Origin: Nocardioides turkmenicus
GTDB taxonomy: Bacteria > Actinomycetota > Actinomycetes > Propionibacteriales > Nocardioidaceae
Assembly: GCF_011045035.1 (NCBI RefSeq)
Contig: NZ_JAALAA010000002.1
Span: 62,001-126,000 of the forward strand
DNA length: 64,000 nt
Direction: 5' to 3'
The notes under the pieces are model-generated. The model made no database searches, was not told the DNA's origin, and saw only the letters and a list, made by a program, of their open reading frames with translations. Every line of letters begins with the position of its first letter. The first letter of the stretch is position 1. Shown here one piece after another: positions 25,947 through 35,748 of the stretch. The position numbers were made by a program, and so were the translations under genes.

Positions 25947-28532
25947 CTACTCGGAGTCGGGCTTCGGCTTGTCGATGTTGGTCGGCTCATCCTGGTCGGG
26001 GAGCTCGATGTCGGTCACCGAGGCCCCCTCGAGGGGAGGTACGTCCGGGATCGAGGAGCGCTTCTGGCCCTCGAAGGTGAACTTCGCGGCCGGGCCCTCG
26101 CCCTCGACGTCCACGACGACGAGCGAGCCGGGGCCGATCTCGCCGTAGAGCATCTTCTCGGCGAGCACGTCCTCGATCTCGCGCTGCACGGTGCGGCGCA
26201 GCGGTCGGGCACCCAGGACCGGGTCGAAACCGCGCTCGGCGAGCAGCTTCTTGGCGGCCGTGGTGAGCTCGATGCCCATGTCGCGGTCCTTGAGGCGGAT
26301 CTCGACGGAGCCGATCATGTTGTCGACCATCGCGATGATCTGCTCCTGCGACAGCGGCGGGAACACGATGACCTCGTCGACACGGTTGAGGAACTCCGGA
26401 CGGAAGTGCTGCTTGAGCTCGTCGGAGACCTTCGACTTCATCCGCTCGTAGGAGCCCGCGGTGTCGCTGGCCTGGGAGAAGCCCAGGTTGACCGACTTGG
26501 CGATGTCTCGCGTGCCGAGGTTGGTGGTCATGATGATGACGGTGTTCTTGAAGTCGACCACGCGGCCCTGGGAGTCGGTCAGGCGACCTTCCTCCAGGAT
26601 CTGAAGCAGCGAGTTGAAGATGTCCGGGTGGGCCTTCTCGACCTCGTCGAACAGCACCACGGAGAACGGCTTGCGGCGCACCTTCTCGGTGAGCTGGCCG
26701 CCCTCCTCGTAGCCGACGTAGCCCGGAGGCGAACCGAAGAGCCTCGAGACGGTGTGCTTCTCACCGAACTCGGACATGTCGAGCTGGATCAGGGCGTCCT
26801 CGTCGCCGAAGAGGAACTCGGCGAGCGTCTTGGACAGCCAGGTCTTACCGACACCGGACGGACCGGCGAAGATGAACGAACCGCCGGGGCGCTTCGGGTC
26901 CTTCAGACCGGCACGCGTGCGTCGGATGGCGCGGGACAGGGCCTTGACCGCCTCGTCCTGGCCGATGACGCGCTTGTGGAGCTCCTCCTCCATGCGGAGC
27001 AGTCGCGCGGACTCCTCCTCGTTGACCTGCACGATCGGGATGCCGGTCGCGACGGCAAGCACCTCGGCGATGAGCTCCTCATCGACCTCGGCGACCTCGT
27101 CCATGTCACCGGCTCGCCAGGCCTTCTCGCGCTCGGCCTTCTTGGCGATGAGCTGCTTCTCCTCATCGCGCAGACGGGCGGCCGCCTCGAAGTCCTGACC
27201 GTCGATCGCGGCCTCCTTGCGCTGGCGCACGTCGGCGATCTTGTCGTCGTACTCCCGCAGATCGGCGGGAGCCGTCATCCGGCGGATGCGCAGGCGCGAG
27301 CCGGCCTCGTCGATCAGGTCGATGGCCTTGTCGGGCAGGAACCGGTCGGAGATGTAACGGTCGGCCATGGTGACCGCGGCGACCAGGGCCTCGTCGGTGA
27401 TCGTCACCCGGTGGTGGGCCTCGTAACGGTCGCGGATGCCCTTGAGCATCTCGATCGCGACCGCGATCGACGGCTCCGGCACCTGGATCGGCTGGAAACG
27501 ACGCTCGAGAGCGGCGTCCTTCTCCAGGTACTTCCGGTATTCGTCCAGCGTGGTCGCACCGATGGTCTGCAGCTCGCCGCGGGCCAGCATCGGCTTCAGG
27601 ATCGAGGCCGCGTCGATCGCGCCCTCGGCCGCACCGGCACCGACGAGGGTGTGGATCTCGTCGATGAACAGCACGATGTCGCCGCGGGTCTTGATCTCCT
27701 TGAGCACCTTCTTGAGGCGCTCCTCGAAGTCACCGCGGTAACGCGAACCGGCGACCAGCGCGCCGAGGTCCAGCGTGTAGATCTGCTTGTCCTTGAGCGT
27801 CTCGGGCACGTTGCCCTTGACGATGTCCTGTGCCAGCCCCTCGACGATCGACGTCTTGCCGACGCCGGGCTCACCGATGAGGACCGGATTGTTCTTCGTA
27901 CGCCGCGACAGCACCTGCATGACGCGCTCGATCTGGCCCTCGCGACCGATGATCGGGTCGAGCTTGCCCTCGCGGGCGTCCTGGGTCAGGTTGCGGCCGA
28001 ACTGGTCGAGCACGAGGCTGGACGAAGGCGCCTCGGTCGAGGTGGTGCCGGTCGACGCGGTGGCGCCGGAGGTGCCGGCCGTGCCCTCCTTGCCCTGGAA
28101 GCCCGAGAGCAGCTGGATGACCTGCTGGCGGACCCGGTTGAGGTCGGCGCCGAGCTTCTGCAGCACCTGGGCGGCGACGCCCTCGCCCTCACGGATCAGA
28201 CCGAGCAGGATGTGCTCGGTGCCGATGTAGGAGTGGCCGAGCTGCAGCGCCTCGCGCAGGGACAGCTCGAGCACCTTCTTGGCACGCGGGGTGAACGGGA
28301 TGTGCCCGGACGGCGCCTGCTGCCCCTGGCCGATGATCTCCTCGACCTGGTTGCGGACCGCCTCGAGCGAGATGTCGAGGGACTCTAGGGCCTTGGCCGC
28401 GACGCCCTCGCCCTCGTGGATCAGACCGAGCAGGATGTGCTCGGTCCCGATGTAGTTGTGGGAGAGCATGCGGGCCTCTTCCTGGGCCAGCACGACCACC
28501 CGGCGGGCTCGGTCAGTGAACCGCTCGAACAT
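25947..28532 (-). CDS. clpC: ATP-dependent Clp protease ATP-binding subunit ClpC
   Basis: 861 residues. Two N-terminal Clp_N repeats ([32 protein letters not shown] twice) are followed by AAA+ D1 with [12 protein letters not shown]-type coiled middle domain at about residues 415-455 is followed by D2 with GPSGVGKT and LIQLDMSEF. The C-terminus has the usual acidic tail. It unfolds substrates for ClpP in protein quality control. A ClgR-type operator lies about 90 bp upstream of the start. Long ORFs on the opposite strand here are shadows. Confidence 0.96.
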   Translation of the reverse strand: MFERFTDRARRVVVLAQEEARMLSHNYIGTEHILLGLIHEGEGVAAKALESLDISLEAVRNQVEEIIGQGQQAPSGHIPFTPRAKKVLELSLREALQLGHSYIGTEHILLGLIREGEGVAAQVLQKLGADLNRVRQQVIQLLSGFQGKEGTAGTSGATASTGTTSTEAPSSSLVLDQFGRNLTQDAREGKLDPIIGREGQIERVMQVLSRRTKNNPVLIGEPGVGKTSIVEGLAQDIVKGNVPETLKDKQIYTLDLGALVAGSRYRGDFEERLKKVLKEIKTRGDIVLFIDEIHTLVGAGAAEGAIDAASILKPMLARGELQTIGATTLDEYRKYLEKDAALERRFQPIQVPEPSIAVAIEMLKGIRDRYEAHHRVTITDEALVAAVTMADRYISDRFLPDKAIDLIDEAGSRLRIRRMTAPADLREYDDKIADVRQRKEAAIDGQDFEAAARLRDEEKQLIAKKAEREKAWRAGDMDEVAEVDEELIAEVLAVATGIPIVQVNEEESARLLRMEEELHKRVIGQDEAVKALSRAIRRTRAGLKDPKRPGGSFIFAGPSGVGKTWLSKTLAEFLFGDEDALIQLDMSEFGEKHTVSRLFGSPPGYVGYEEGGQLTEKVRRKPFSVVLFDEVEKAHPDIFNSLLQILEEGRLTDSQGRVVDFKNTVIIMTTNLGTRDIAKSVNLGFSQASDTAGSYERMKSKVSDELKQHFRPEFLNRVDEVIVFPPLSQEQIIAMVDNMIGSVEIRLKDRDMGIELTTAAKKLLAERGFDPVLGARPLRRTVQREIEDVLAEKMLYGEIGPGSLVVVDVEGEGPAAKFTFEGQKRSSIPDVPPLEGASVTDIELPDQDEPTNIDKPKPDSE

Positions 28533-28622
28533 GTACGCATCTCTCCTAAGAATTCTGGGGCGTCACCAAGAATCAACCCCACAGACAGCCTACGCGTTCC
28601 CCGCAACGCAACACGATCCGTG

Positions 28623-28636
28623 CGCTGAGAGCGAAC
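28623..28636 (-). promoter_or_regulatory. ClgR-type operator upstream of clpC
   Basis: On the minus strand GTTCGC-TCTCA-GCG matches the GTTCGC-N5-GCG site bound by ClgR, the activator of clp genes in Streptomyces, Corynebacterium and relatives. It is 91 bp upstream of the clpC start, a normal distance for an activator site. Binding is inferred from the match and position. Confidence 0.6.
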
Positions 28637-28690
28637 AAACCCCGTTTCGTACGCCAGGACGAACCACCCTCGCGTGCGAGGATCGATCGC

Positions 28691-28952
28691 GTGAGGGTCT
28701 CCGTGTCCACCCCGAGCCATGACCCGGTCCACCTGGACGAATGCCTTCGCAGCGTACGGGCCCAGACCCACCGGGACCGGGAGTGGATCGTGCAGCTCAA
28801 CGGGTCGGCCGAGCGGGCTCCCGACACTCCCGACCCGCGGATCAAGGTCGCCCGGAGCGAGTCGGCCGGGCTGGTGGGGGCGGCGAAGAAGGCGGCCTGC
28901 GCGCTGGCCGAGGTCGAGATCCTGCTCGAGCTCGACCACGACGACGTACTCG
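28691..28952 (+). pseudogene. Truncated family 2 glycosyltransferase
   Basis: From the GTG at 28691 the first 88 or so residues are a normal GT2 N-terminus: VRVSVSTPSHDPVHLDECLR, the QTHRDREWIVQLNGSA segment and the metal-binding ELDHDDVL. Right after DDVL the glycosyltransferase similarity ends. The frame runs on as unrelated sequence to 29152 (DTRCLALVQREDLHLE). The rest of the enzyme (at least 150 residues) is missing, so this is a remnant. It is divergent from clpC. Confidence 0.75.
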
Positions 28953-29335
28953 ACACTCGGTGCCTTGCCCTTGTTCAGCGAGAAGACCTCCACCTGGAAA
29001 GTGCGTTCTCGAAAGAGAAGTACGTCGACAGCGACTGGTCCTTGAAGACCGTGATCACAGCACCGCTCTTTCCGTGCTCGACATCAGGGACTTTCTTCGA
29101 GCTTCAGCCAATCCTTCATAACTCCCGATCGAGTCGTACGTCGCGACCGTGAGGTGTTCGCCCTCGACCCCGGCCTGGGCATCCTGGGGATATAACGAAC
29201 GAAGACGCCGTTCTTCGACGTCGGGTGAGTTCGATCTTGGTGTCGGGAACCTTCTCCGCCCAGAAGCACCCGTGCGACGATCACGCCGAGCACTGCCTTC
29301 ATCGAAGCGCGCACGAAAGCCCCCGAAGTCGAACG
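28953..29335 (-). pseudogene. Degraded protein-coding remnant (minus strand)
   Basis: No intact ORF over 60 residues explains this stretch. On the minus strand, protein-like segments occur in shifting frames: AEKVPDTKIELTR, then VEGEHLTVATYDSIGSYEGL, then VPDVEHGKSGAVITVFKDQS with LSTYFSFENALSRW, then FQVEVFSLNKGKAPSVEYVV. Joining them needs at least three frameshifts. The base composition is less GC-rich than its neighbours. It looks like a decayed gene abutting the broken glycosyltransferase at about 28953. I do not recognise the family. Confidence 0.45.
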
Positions 29336-29343
29336 CAAAACAA

Positions 29344-29378
29344 CGGCCGCGCCTGGTCGAATGAACCAGGCGCGGCCG
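29344..29378 (-). terminator. Rho-independent terminator of lsr2
   Basis: A perfect 14-bp stem, CGGCCGCGCCTGGT / ACCAGGCGCGGCCG, with a 7-nt loop starts 21 bp beyond the lsr2 stop. In the lsr2 direction it is followed by TTGTTTTG, a clear T-tract. Confidence 0.85.
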
Positions 29379-29399
29379 AGTGGAGCCGTGGCAGCTCGT

Positions 29400-29726
29400 T
29401 CAGTGAGCCGCCTCGAACGCCTCGCGGACCTCGGCCGGGATGCGGCCCCGATCGGGCACGGTGTAGCCGTTTGCCTTGGCCCACTCGCGCATGACCTTCG
29501 GAGTCGATCCGCCGGAGGCAGCCGCCTTCTTCGCCCCACCGCCACGACGACCGGTGATCTTCTGCGCGTGCCCGATGAAGAGTGCAAGAGAGTCCCGCAG
29601 CTTGGCCGCGTTGGCTTCGCTGAGATCAATCTCGTAATTCGTGCCGTCCAGCGCGAAAGACACCGTCTCGGCGGCCTCGGAGCCGTCGATGTCGTCCTCG
29701 AGGATGATCTGAACCTTCTTAGCCAT
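29400..29726 (-). CDS. lsr2: Lsr2 nucleoid-associated protein
   Basis: 108 residues from the ATG at 29726, the canonical MAKKVQIILEDDIDGSEA start; the longer frame is not used. The N-terminal dimerisation beta-domain is followed by a basic linker (ITGRRGGGAKKAAASGGSTP). The C-terminal DNA-binding domain ends in WAKANGYTVPDRGRIPAEV, whose RGR is the AT-hook-like motif that inserts into the minor groove. Lsr2 is the H-NS-like silencer of AT-rich, often foreign, DNA in actinobacteria. It has its own terminator. Confidence 0.96.
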   Translation of the reverse strand: MAKKVQIILEDDIDGSEAAETVSFALDGTNYEIDLSEANAAKLRDSLALFIGHAQKITGRRGGGAKKAAASGGSTPKVMREWAKANGYTVPDRGRIPAEVREAFEAAH

Positions 29727-29848
29727 GTCCCTACCTTCACTGCTCATCACCCGAGAGACGGGTCGAATATAGCCATCGCGATGACGCGAGATGCCCATAG
29801 CATTACACACGGGCCGAACAGATCAACAGATAGGCATACCAAAACGCT

Positions 29849-30631
29849 CTAACGCGCGACATTCCGCTGGAATATCAGCTCCAGCCCCTGCATCGTGAGC
29901 CACGGAGAATGCACGGAGAAGCATTTACTTTCCCCCAGCACGAACTCCGCGAGATAGCCGGTCGCAATCACCGTCACATCGTCGGTGGAGGCACCCAGCT
30001 CGGCGATGATCCGGGCGACCAGACCCTCGACCTGAGCGGCGACACCGAACACCATTCCGGACTGCAGCGCCTCGACCGTGTTCTTGGCGATCACCGAGCG
30101 TGGCCGGGCGAGCTCGACCTTCCGCAATTGCGCGCCACGACGCCCCAGCGCCTCCAACGACAGCTCGATCCCGGGCAGGATCGCGCCACCGACGTACTGT
30201 CCGGCAGCGTTCACCACGTCGAAGGTCGTCGCCGTCCCGCGGAAGTCGACCACGATCGCGGGGCCGCCGTGGAGCGCCACGGCGGCGACCGCGTTGGCGA
30301 TCCGGTCGGTGCCGACCTCGCGCGGGTTGTCCATGAGGATCGGGATGCCGGAGCGTACGCCTGGCTCGACCACCACGCTCTCGACCGAGCCGAGATGGCG
30401 GGCGATCATCTCGCGCCACTCGTGCAGGACCGACGGGACGGTCGCGCACACCACGACACCGGAGACGCTCGCCACCAGCGCATCGCCGAGGGTCCCCCGC
30501 AGCAGCGCCCACCACTCGTCGGCGGTGCGGTGCTCGAGCGTGGAGACCCGCCAGTCCGCGGACACGACGCCGTCGGCGATCAGCCCGAGAACCGTGTGGC
30601 TGTTGCCGATGTTGACAGCGAGCAGGGACAT
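29849..30631 (-). CDS. coaX: Type III pantothenate kinase
   Basis: 260 residues. The N-terminal ATP/phosphate motif is LLAVNIGNSHTVLGLIADG, the GTDRIANAVAA stretch lies mid-protein, and GIELSLEALGRRGAQLRKVE follows. The enzyme phosphorylates pantothenate, the first step of CoA synthesis. The second phosphate motif reads VDFRGTATTFD, where many homologues have DFGTATTFD, so it carries an extra or altered residue. It is the last gene of the pan/nad operon, 11 bp after nadC. Confidence 0.92.
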   Translation of the reverse strand: MSLLAVNIGNSHTVLGLIADGVVSADWRVSTLEHRTADEWWALLRGTLGDALVASVSGVVVCATVPSVLHEWREMIARHLGSVESVVVEPGVRSGIPILMDNPREVGTDRIANAVAAVALHGGPAIVVDFRGTATTFDVVNAAGQYVGGAILPGIELSLEALGRRGAQLRKVELARPRSVIAKNTVEALQSGMVFGVAAQVEGLVARIIAELGASTDDVTVIATGYLAEFVLGESKCFSVHSPWLTMQGLELIFQRNVAR

Positions 30632-30642
30632 GGCGGGACGCC

Positions 30643-31572
30643 TCAGCCCTCGGACAGGTCGAAGCCGATGTCGAAGACCTTCACCGAGTGGGTCAGCGCG
30701 CCGACGGAGAGATAGTCGACACCGGTCTCGGCGACCTCACGGGCCCGGTCGAGGGTGAGGCCGCCGGACGCCTCGAGCACCGCGCGGCCGGCGGTGATCT
30801 CGACGGCCTCCTTCATCATCGCGGTCGACATGTTGTCGAGCATGATCCGGCCGCACCCGGCGTCGAGCAGCGCCTTGAGCTCCTCGAGCGTGGTCACCTC
30901 GACCTCGATCGGCACGTCCGGGTAGGCAAACTTCACGGCCTCGTAGGCCTGCACCGCGCCACCCGCGGCGACGATGTGGTTGTCCTTGACCAGCGCCATG
31001 TCGGCCAGCGACATCCGGTGGTTGGCGCCGCCGCCGCAGCGTACGGCGTACTTCTCCAGGGCCCGGAAGCCCGGCAGCGTCTTGCGGGTGTCGAGCACCT
31101 GCGCACCGGTGCCCTCCAGGGCCTCGGTCCAGGCCGCGACGCCGGTGGCGACACCGGAGAGGTGGGAGGCGTAGTTGAGAGCCGTACGCTCCGCCGTCAG
31201 CAGCCCGCGGGTCGGCCCGGCGATCCGCATGATGACGTCGCCGGCCTTCACCTTCGAGCCGTCCTTGACGCGGTCGGTGACGGTGACCGAGTCACCCATG
31301 ACGTACGCGAAGACGAGCTCGGCCACGCCGAGGCCGGCGACCACACCGTCCTCCCGGGCGGCGAAGACGCCGATCCCGGTGGAGTCGGGGGCGATCGTCG
31401 CGACGGAGGTGACGTCCTCGCTGGGCATCTCGCCGGGAGCGGCCGAGGGCAGGTCCTCGTCGAGAGCGAGCTCGACGGCGTCGTAGACCTCGCCGGCGTC
31501 GAGGCCGGCCGTGGTCAGCTCGTCGCGCAGAGACTGCGGGATCTCGTCGAAGGGCACGCGTCGGATGGTCAT
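30643..31572 (-). CDS. nadC: Nicotinate-nucleotide pyrophosphorylase (quinolinate phosphoribosyltransferase)
   Basis: 309 residues with the ATG overlapping the nadB stop as TGATG. Recognisable parts are EDVTSVATIAP at the N-terminus, LLTAERTALNYASHLSGVAT, the quinolinate/PRPP site DTRKTLPGFRALEKYAVRCG followed by GANHRM, and IMLDNMSTAMM with ASGGLTLDRARE. It converts quinolinate and PRPP to nicotinate mononucleotide. nadA, the quinolinate synthase gene, is not seen in this window. Confidence 0.95.
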   Translation of the reverse strand: MTIRRVPFDEIPQSLRDELTTAGLDAGEVYDAVELALDEDLPSAAPGEMPSEDVTSVATIAPDSTGIGVFAAREDGVVAGLGVAELVFAYVMGDSVTVTDRVKDGSKVKAGDVIMRIAGPTRGLLTAERTALNYASHLSGVATGVAAWTEALEGTGAQVLDTRKTLPGFRALEKYAVRCGGGANHRMSLADMALVKDNHIVAAGGAVQAYEAVKFAYPDVPIEVEVTTLEELKALLDAGCGRIMLDNMSTAMMKEAVEITAGRAVLEASGGLTLDRAREVAETGVDYLSVGALTHSVKVFDIGFDLSEG

Positions 31573-33233
31573 CAGGCTCCTGCCATGGTTGTGGTCGAGG
31601 GATCGGTGGCTGGGGCCGGGACGAAGGTGGCGACGGTCTCGCCGTCCCGGAGTCTGAGGTCGAAGTGGCCGGCGAACCCGGCGTCGTCACGATCGGCGAA
31701 GTCCTCGCGCCAGTGGGACCCGCGGGTCTCCTCGCGCAGCAACGCCGCCTTCGCCAGCGCGAGCGAGACGGTCAGCAGGTTGGTCGCCTCCCAGGCCGCC
31801 GGGTCGATCTCGGTCGCGGGCGTGGTGCCGAGCTGCTCGAGCTCGTCGATCGCCTCGGCGAGACCGGTGGCGTTGCGCAGGACGCCGACCTTGGTCGTCA
31901 TCGTCTCCTGCAGCTGCTTGAGCGCGGTGCCGGGGACGAGCACGCGGCCGGCGCCGTCGCCAGGGGCCGGATCCTCGAGCTGGCGCAGCTCGCCGGGGAG
32001 CACCTCGGCGATCCGGCGCGAGAAGACCAGGCCCTCGAGCAGCGAGTTGGAGGCGAGCCGGTTGGCGCCGTGGACGCCGCTGCAGGCGACCTCACCGGTG
32101 GCGTAGAGCCCGGGCACGTCCGAACGGCCCCACAGGTCGGTGCGGACCCCGCCCGAGGCGTAGTGGCACGCCGGCGCGACCGGGATCAGATCAGCAGAAG
32201 GGTCGACGCCGTGCTGCTCGCAGGAGGCGAGGATGTTGGGGAAGCGCTTCTCCCAGAACTCACGGCCGAGGTGGCGGGCGTCGAGCCACATGTTGGGGTG
32301 GCCGGTCTCGAGCATCCGCTTCATGATCGCCTTGGAGACGATGTCCCTCGGCGCGAGATCGCGCAGCTCGTGGACACCCTCCATGAGCCGGTTGCCGTCC
32401 CAGTCGACGAGGAAGGCCCCCTCGCCGCGTACGGCCTCGGAGATCAATGGCTGCTGCCCCCGGGAGTCCTCCCCCAGGTACATCACCGTGGGGTGGAACT
32501 GGACGAACTCGAGGTCGCGCAGGGTCGCGCCGGCCCGCAGCGCGATCGCCATCCCGTCGGCGGTGGCGACGGCGGGGTTGGTCGTCTGCGAGAAGACCTG
32601 ACCGAGGCCGCCGGAGGCGAGCACGACGGCCCGGGTACGCACGATCCCGACGCCGTCGGGGTCGCCCTCGCCCATCACGTGGATGGTCAGCCCGGCGACG
32701 CCGCCGTCGGCGGCGGTCAGCAGGTCGACGACCATGGCGTGCTCGAAGACCAGGATCTCTGGAGCGCGCCGGACCGCCTCCATCAGCGCACGCTGGATCT
32801 CGGCGCCGGTCGCGTCGCCGTCGGCGTGCGCGATCCGGTCGCGGCGGTGGCCGCCCTCCCGGGTGAGCGACAGGTTGCCCTCGGGGTCCTTGTCGAAGTC
32901 GGCGCCCCACTCGATGAGCTCGCGCACGGCCTCGGCGCCCTCACCGACGAGGACGCGTACGGCCTCCAGGTCGCAGGCGCCGGCGCCCGCCACGAGGGTG
33001 TCGACCTCGTGCTGGGCCGGGGTGTCCCCCTCGCCGAGCGCGGCCGCGATGCCGCCCTGGGCCCACTGCGTCGACCCGGCCTGGAGCACGTCCTTGGTGA
33101 CGACGGCGACCCGCTCGACCTGGTCCTTCAGCCGCAGCGCCGCGGTCAGCCCGGCGATCCCCGAGCCGACCACGATCACGTCCGCCCACTCGGTCCAGCC
33201 CGGGTCGCGGGCGGACAGGAGCTCGATGTTCAT
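31572..33233 (-). CDS. nadB: L-aspartate oxidase
   Basis: 553 residues. The FAD-binding motif is VVGSGIAGLTAALRLKD. TQWAQGGIAAALGEGD, RTHSREGGHRRDRI-like sequence (SLTREGGHRRDRIAHADGDA), HPTVMYLGE and GANRLASNSLLEGLVFSRR are typical of NadB and the succinate dehydrogenase flavoprotein family. It oxidises L-aspartate to iminoaspartate for NAD synthesis. It follows panD by 9 bp and is coupled to nadC. Confidence 0.95.
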   Translation of the reverse strand: MNIELLSARDPGWTEWADVIVVGSGIAGLTAALRLKDQVERVAVVTKDVLQAGSTQWAQGGIAAALGEGDTPAQHEVDTLVAGAGACDLEAVRVLVGEGAEAVRELIEWGADFDKDPEGNLSLTREGGHRRDRIAHADGDATGAEIQRALMEAVRRAPEILVFEHAMVVDLLTAADGGVAGLTIHVMGEGDPDGVGIVRTRAVVLASGGLGQVFSQTTNPAVATADGMAIALRAGATLRDLEFVQFHPTVMYLGEDSRGQQPLISEAVRGEGAFLVDWDGNRLMEGVHELRDLAPRDIVSKAIMKRMLETGHPNMWLDARHLGREFWEKRFPNILASCEQHGVDPSADLIPVAPACHYASGGVRTDLWGRSDVPGLYATGEVACSGVHGANRLASNSLLEGLVFSRRIAEVLPGELRQLEDPAPGDGAGRVLVPGTALKQLQETMTTKVGVLRNATGLAEAIDELEQLGTTPATEIDPAAWEATNLLTVSLALAKAALLREETRGSHWREDFADRDDAGFAGHFDLRLRDGETVATFVPAPATDPSTTTMAGA

Positions 33234-33242
33234 GCCCGCACG

Positions 33243-33668
33243 CTACTGCGTGAGAACGAGCGGTCCACGCATCTGGTCGGTCCCTGGAACCGGCTCGCTC
33301 CGGTCGGAGCCGAGCGCGACGATGTGGTTGGCCTCGTCGACGTGGACCACATGCGGCTCGAAAGCACGAGCCTCCTCGGTGGTCATCTGTGCGTACGCGA
33401 TGAGGATGACGAGGTCGCCGGGGTGGACCAGGTGGGCGGCGGCGCCGTTGATCCCGAGTACGCCCGACCCGCGCTCGCCCGCGATCGTGTAGGTCTCCAG
33501 GCGGGCACCGTTGGTGATGTCGACGATGGAGACCAGCTCGCCGGGGAGGATGTCCGCGGCGTCGAGGAGATCTGCGTCGACGGTGACCGAGCCGACGTAG
33601 TGGAGGTCTGCCTGGGTGACCGTGGCGCGGTGGATCTTGCCGGTCATCATGGTGCGCAGACGGGTCAT
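33243..33668 (-). CDS. panD: Aspartate 1-decarboxylase
   Basis: 141 residues, ATG overlapping the panC stop as ATGA. The N-terminus [20 protein letters not shown] is diagnostic. Self-cleavage at Gly26-Ser27 (YVGSVTVD) would give the pyruvoyl cofactor. It makes beta-alanine from aspartate for pantothenate. A start at Met7 or Met8 is also possible and would match the usual length better. It belongs to the panC-panD-nadB-nadC-coaX operon. Confidence 0.95.
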   Translation of the reverse strand: MTRLRTMMTGKIHRATVTQADLHYVGSVTVDADLLDAADILPGELVSIVDITNGARLETYTIAGERGSGVLGINGAAAHLVHPGDLVILIAYAQMTTEEARAFEPHVVHVDEANHIVALGSDRSEPVPGTDQMRGPLVLTQ

Positions 33669-34531
33669 CGGGATGCTCCGATCGTGAGGCTCATGTTGTC
33701 GATGAGTCGGGTCGTGCCGACCCGGGCGGCGATGAGGATCCGGGCCTCGGCGCCCGGTGCCGGGTCGGTGGGCAGCGCCGCCAGTGCGGGGTCGGTGACC
33801 ACGAGGTAGTCGAGGTCGACGCCCTTCGAGCGGCGCAGCTCGGCGCGGGCGGCCTGGAGCGCAGCCTCGACGCCGTGCTCGGCCTCGCGCTGCGCGGCGT
33901 AGAGCGCCCGCGACAGCGTCGTCGCCTCTTCCCGCTGCTCGGGCGAGAGGTAGCGGTTGCGCGAGGAGAGGGCGAGGCCGTCGGGCTCGCGCTGCGTCGG
34001 GGCGCCGACGACGTCGACCCCGAGGCACAGGTCGGCCGACATCCGGCGGATCAGCGCGAGCTGCTGGTAGTCCTTCTCGCCGAAGACCGCGACATCGGGC
34101 TTGACCAGCCCGAACAGCTTCGCGACGACGGTCAGCACACCGCCGAAGTGGCCCGGCCGGGTCTTGCCCTCGAGCACCTCGGCGAGCGGCCCGGGGGCCA
34201 CCGTGACCTGCGGGTCGCCACCCGGGTAGACCTCGTCCACCGACGGCGCGAAGACGACGTCAACACCCTCCCGCTCGCAGACCTCCAGGTCCGCCTCGAG
34301 CGTGCGCGGGTAGCGGTCGAGGTCCTCGCCCGCGCCGAACTGCAGCGGGTTGACGAAGATCGACACCACGACGGGACCGCCGCCGACGCGCTCGCGGGCG
34401 ACGCGCATCAGCGACGCGTGCCCCTCGTGCAGCGCGCCCATCGTCGGCACGAGGCCGACCGTGGCGCCGTCACGGCGGGCGGGTTCGAGGAGCTTGGCGA
34501 GCTCCTCGCGGGTGGAGGCGAGTTCGCTCAT
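33665..34531 (-). CDS. panC: Pantothenate synthetase
   Basis: 288 residues from the ATG at 34531, coupled as TGATG to the upstream DUF2520-type gene. The signatures are [20 protein letters not shown], the [20 protein letters not shown] segment, [35 protein letters not shown] and [13 protein letters not shown]. It condenses pantoate and beta-alanine with ATP. panB is absent from this window. Confidence 0.96.
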   Translation of the reverse strand: MSELASTREELAKLLEPARRDGATVGLVPTMGALHEGHASLMRVARERVGGGPVVVSIFVNPLQFGAGEDLDRYPRTLEADLEVCEREGVDVVFAPSVDEVYPGGDPQVTVAPGPLAEVLEGKTRPGHFGGVLTVVAKLFGLVKPDVAVFGEKDYQQLALIRRMSADLCLGVDVVGAPTQREPDGLALSSRNRYLSPEQREEATTLSRALYAAQREAEHGVEAALQAARAELRRSKGVDLDYLVVTDPALAALPTDPAPGAEARILIAARVGTTRLIDNMSLTIGASR

Positions 34532-35451
34532 CACTGGTTCCAGACGTGGATCGGACGCGGCAGCGGCTGCACGGCCGCGCGGTCGGCCTCGTCGAGCAGG
34601 TTCTTGATCTTGAGCGCCCGGATGGGCAGCAGCCGGCCGTCGGAGACAGCCCGGTCGAGCGTGGCCCGCGCCATCGAGACGTACGAGGCCAGCGTCTGCG
34701 GAGCGTTGGTGCGGATGTCGTCGAGGTGGGCCGCCACCGTGCCGGCGTCGCCGCGGACGATCGGGCCGGTCAGCGCCGCGTCGCCGTGGTCGAGGGCGTT
34801 GTCGAGGGCGGCGGTGAGCAGCGGACGCAGCGTGCCCGCGGGGTCGGTGGCACCGGCGGCGGCGAGGATCTCCATCGCCTCGGTGACCAGGGTGACCAGG
34901 TGGTTGGCGCCGTGGGCGAGCCCGGCGTGGTAGAGCGTGCGCATCTCCTCGGGCACCCACATCGGGTTGCCGCCGAGGTCGCGGACCAGCCCCTCGGCGA
35001 AGGCACGGTCGGCCGGAGTGGCCGCGGTCAGGCCGAAGACGCAGCCGGAGAGGCGGGCGAGGTCGACCGAGGTGCCGGAGAAGGTCATCGCCGGGTGCAC
35101 GGCCATGGTGTGTGCCCCGATGGCGGCAGCGGGGGCGAGGATCGCCAGGCCGTGGCGACCGGAGGTGTGGGCGACGTACATCCCGGGCCGGATCGCGCCG
35201 GCGTCGGTCATCGTCTGGACGACGTTGCCGAGCATGTCGTCGGGGACCGTGAGCAGAAGGAGGTCGCACGCGCGGGCGACGGCGGTCGGCTTCTCGACCG
35301 GGACCCCCGGGAGAAGCGCGGCGATGCGTGCGCGAGAGGCGTCGGACTCGCCTGCGACCGCGACGATCGAATGGCCTGCGGAGCGCAGCGCCGCAGCAAG
35401 GACGGCCCCGACGCGACCCGCGCCGACGACGCCCACCCTGAGTGGGTTCAT
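34531..35451 (-). CDS. Rossmann-like and DUF2520 domain protein
   Basis: 306 residues from the ATG at 35451. The N-terminal NAD(P)-binding fold has [35 protein letters not shown] and [15 protein letters not shown] follow, then HPAMTFSG. The C-terminal helical DUF2520 domain includes [20 protein letters not shown]. The fold resembles 6-phosphogluconate dehydrogenase and ketopantoate reductase C-terminal domains. As first gene of the pan operon it is a candidate for the missing ketopantoate reductase step, but this is inference. Confidence 0.8.
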   Translation of the reverse strand: MNPLRVGVVGAGRVGAVLAAALRSAGHSIVAVAGESDASRARIAALLPGVPVEKPTAVARACDLLLLTVPDDMLGNVVQTMTDAGAIRPGMYVAHTSGRHGLAILAPAAAIGAHTMAVHPAMTFSGTSVDLARLSGCVFGLTAATPADRAFAEGLVRDLGGNPMWVPEEMRTLYHAGLAHGANHLVTLVTEAMEILAAAGATDPAGTLRPLLTAALDNALDHGDAALTGPIVRGDAGTVAAHLDDIRTNAPQTLASYVSMARATLDRAVSDGRLLPIRALKIKNLLDEADRAAVQPLPRPIHVWNQ

Positions 35452-35748
35452 GGTGGTAGACCTTTCGTTCCAGTCCCTCCGACCACTCCCCCTTGTGAGC
35501 GGAGCCGGGTTGGGTACCAGACGTTGTGCCTGCGTGCTCGGCCACGGTGACCGAGACGAAACAAAGGTACGCCGCCGGTCGCTCTTCCGAAACATCACGA
35601 TGACGTGACTGCCATCACACGAGCGCGGGCGGCGGGCCACACGCCGGACCAACGGCTCGGTATCACCTCGCCTCCAGCATTGGAGTCGACAACGCGCGGC
35701 ATGGAAGAATCCACCCCTCCTCGTCATCTATCAAAGGGTTAGATTTCA
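35452..35748. other. Divergent intergenic region, no gene seen
   Basis: 297 bp separate the pan/nad operon from the surface-polymer locus. I see no coding frame with family features. It must hold the promoters of both transcription units. The 3' end (ATCAAAGGGTTAGATTTCA) is less GC-rich and carries AAAGGG as the likely ribosome-binding site for the GTG at 35749. Confidence 0.6.

Noticed and set aside
24876..28388. 1170-codon open frame on the plus strand
   Set aside because: It runs antisense to clpC and mutY sequence. The protein is Leu/Asp/Gly/Arg-rich without domains, as expected for a shadow of high-GC coding DNA.
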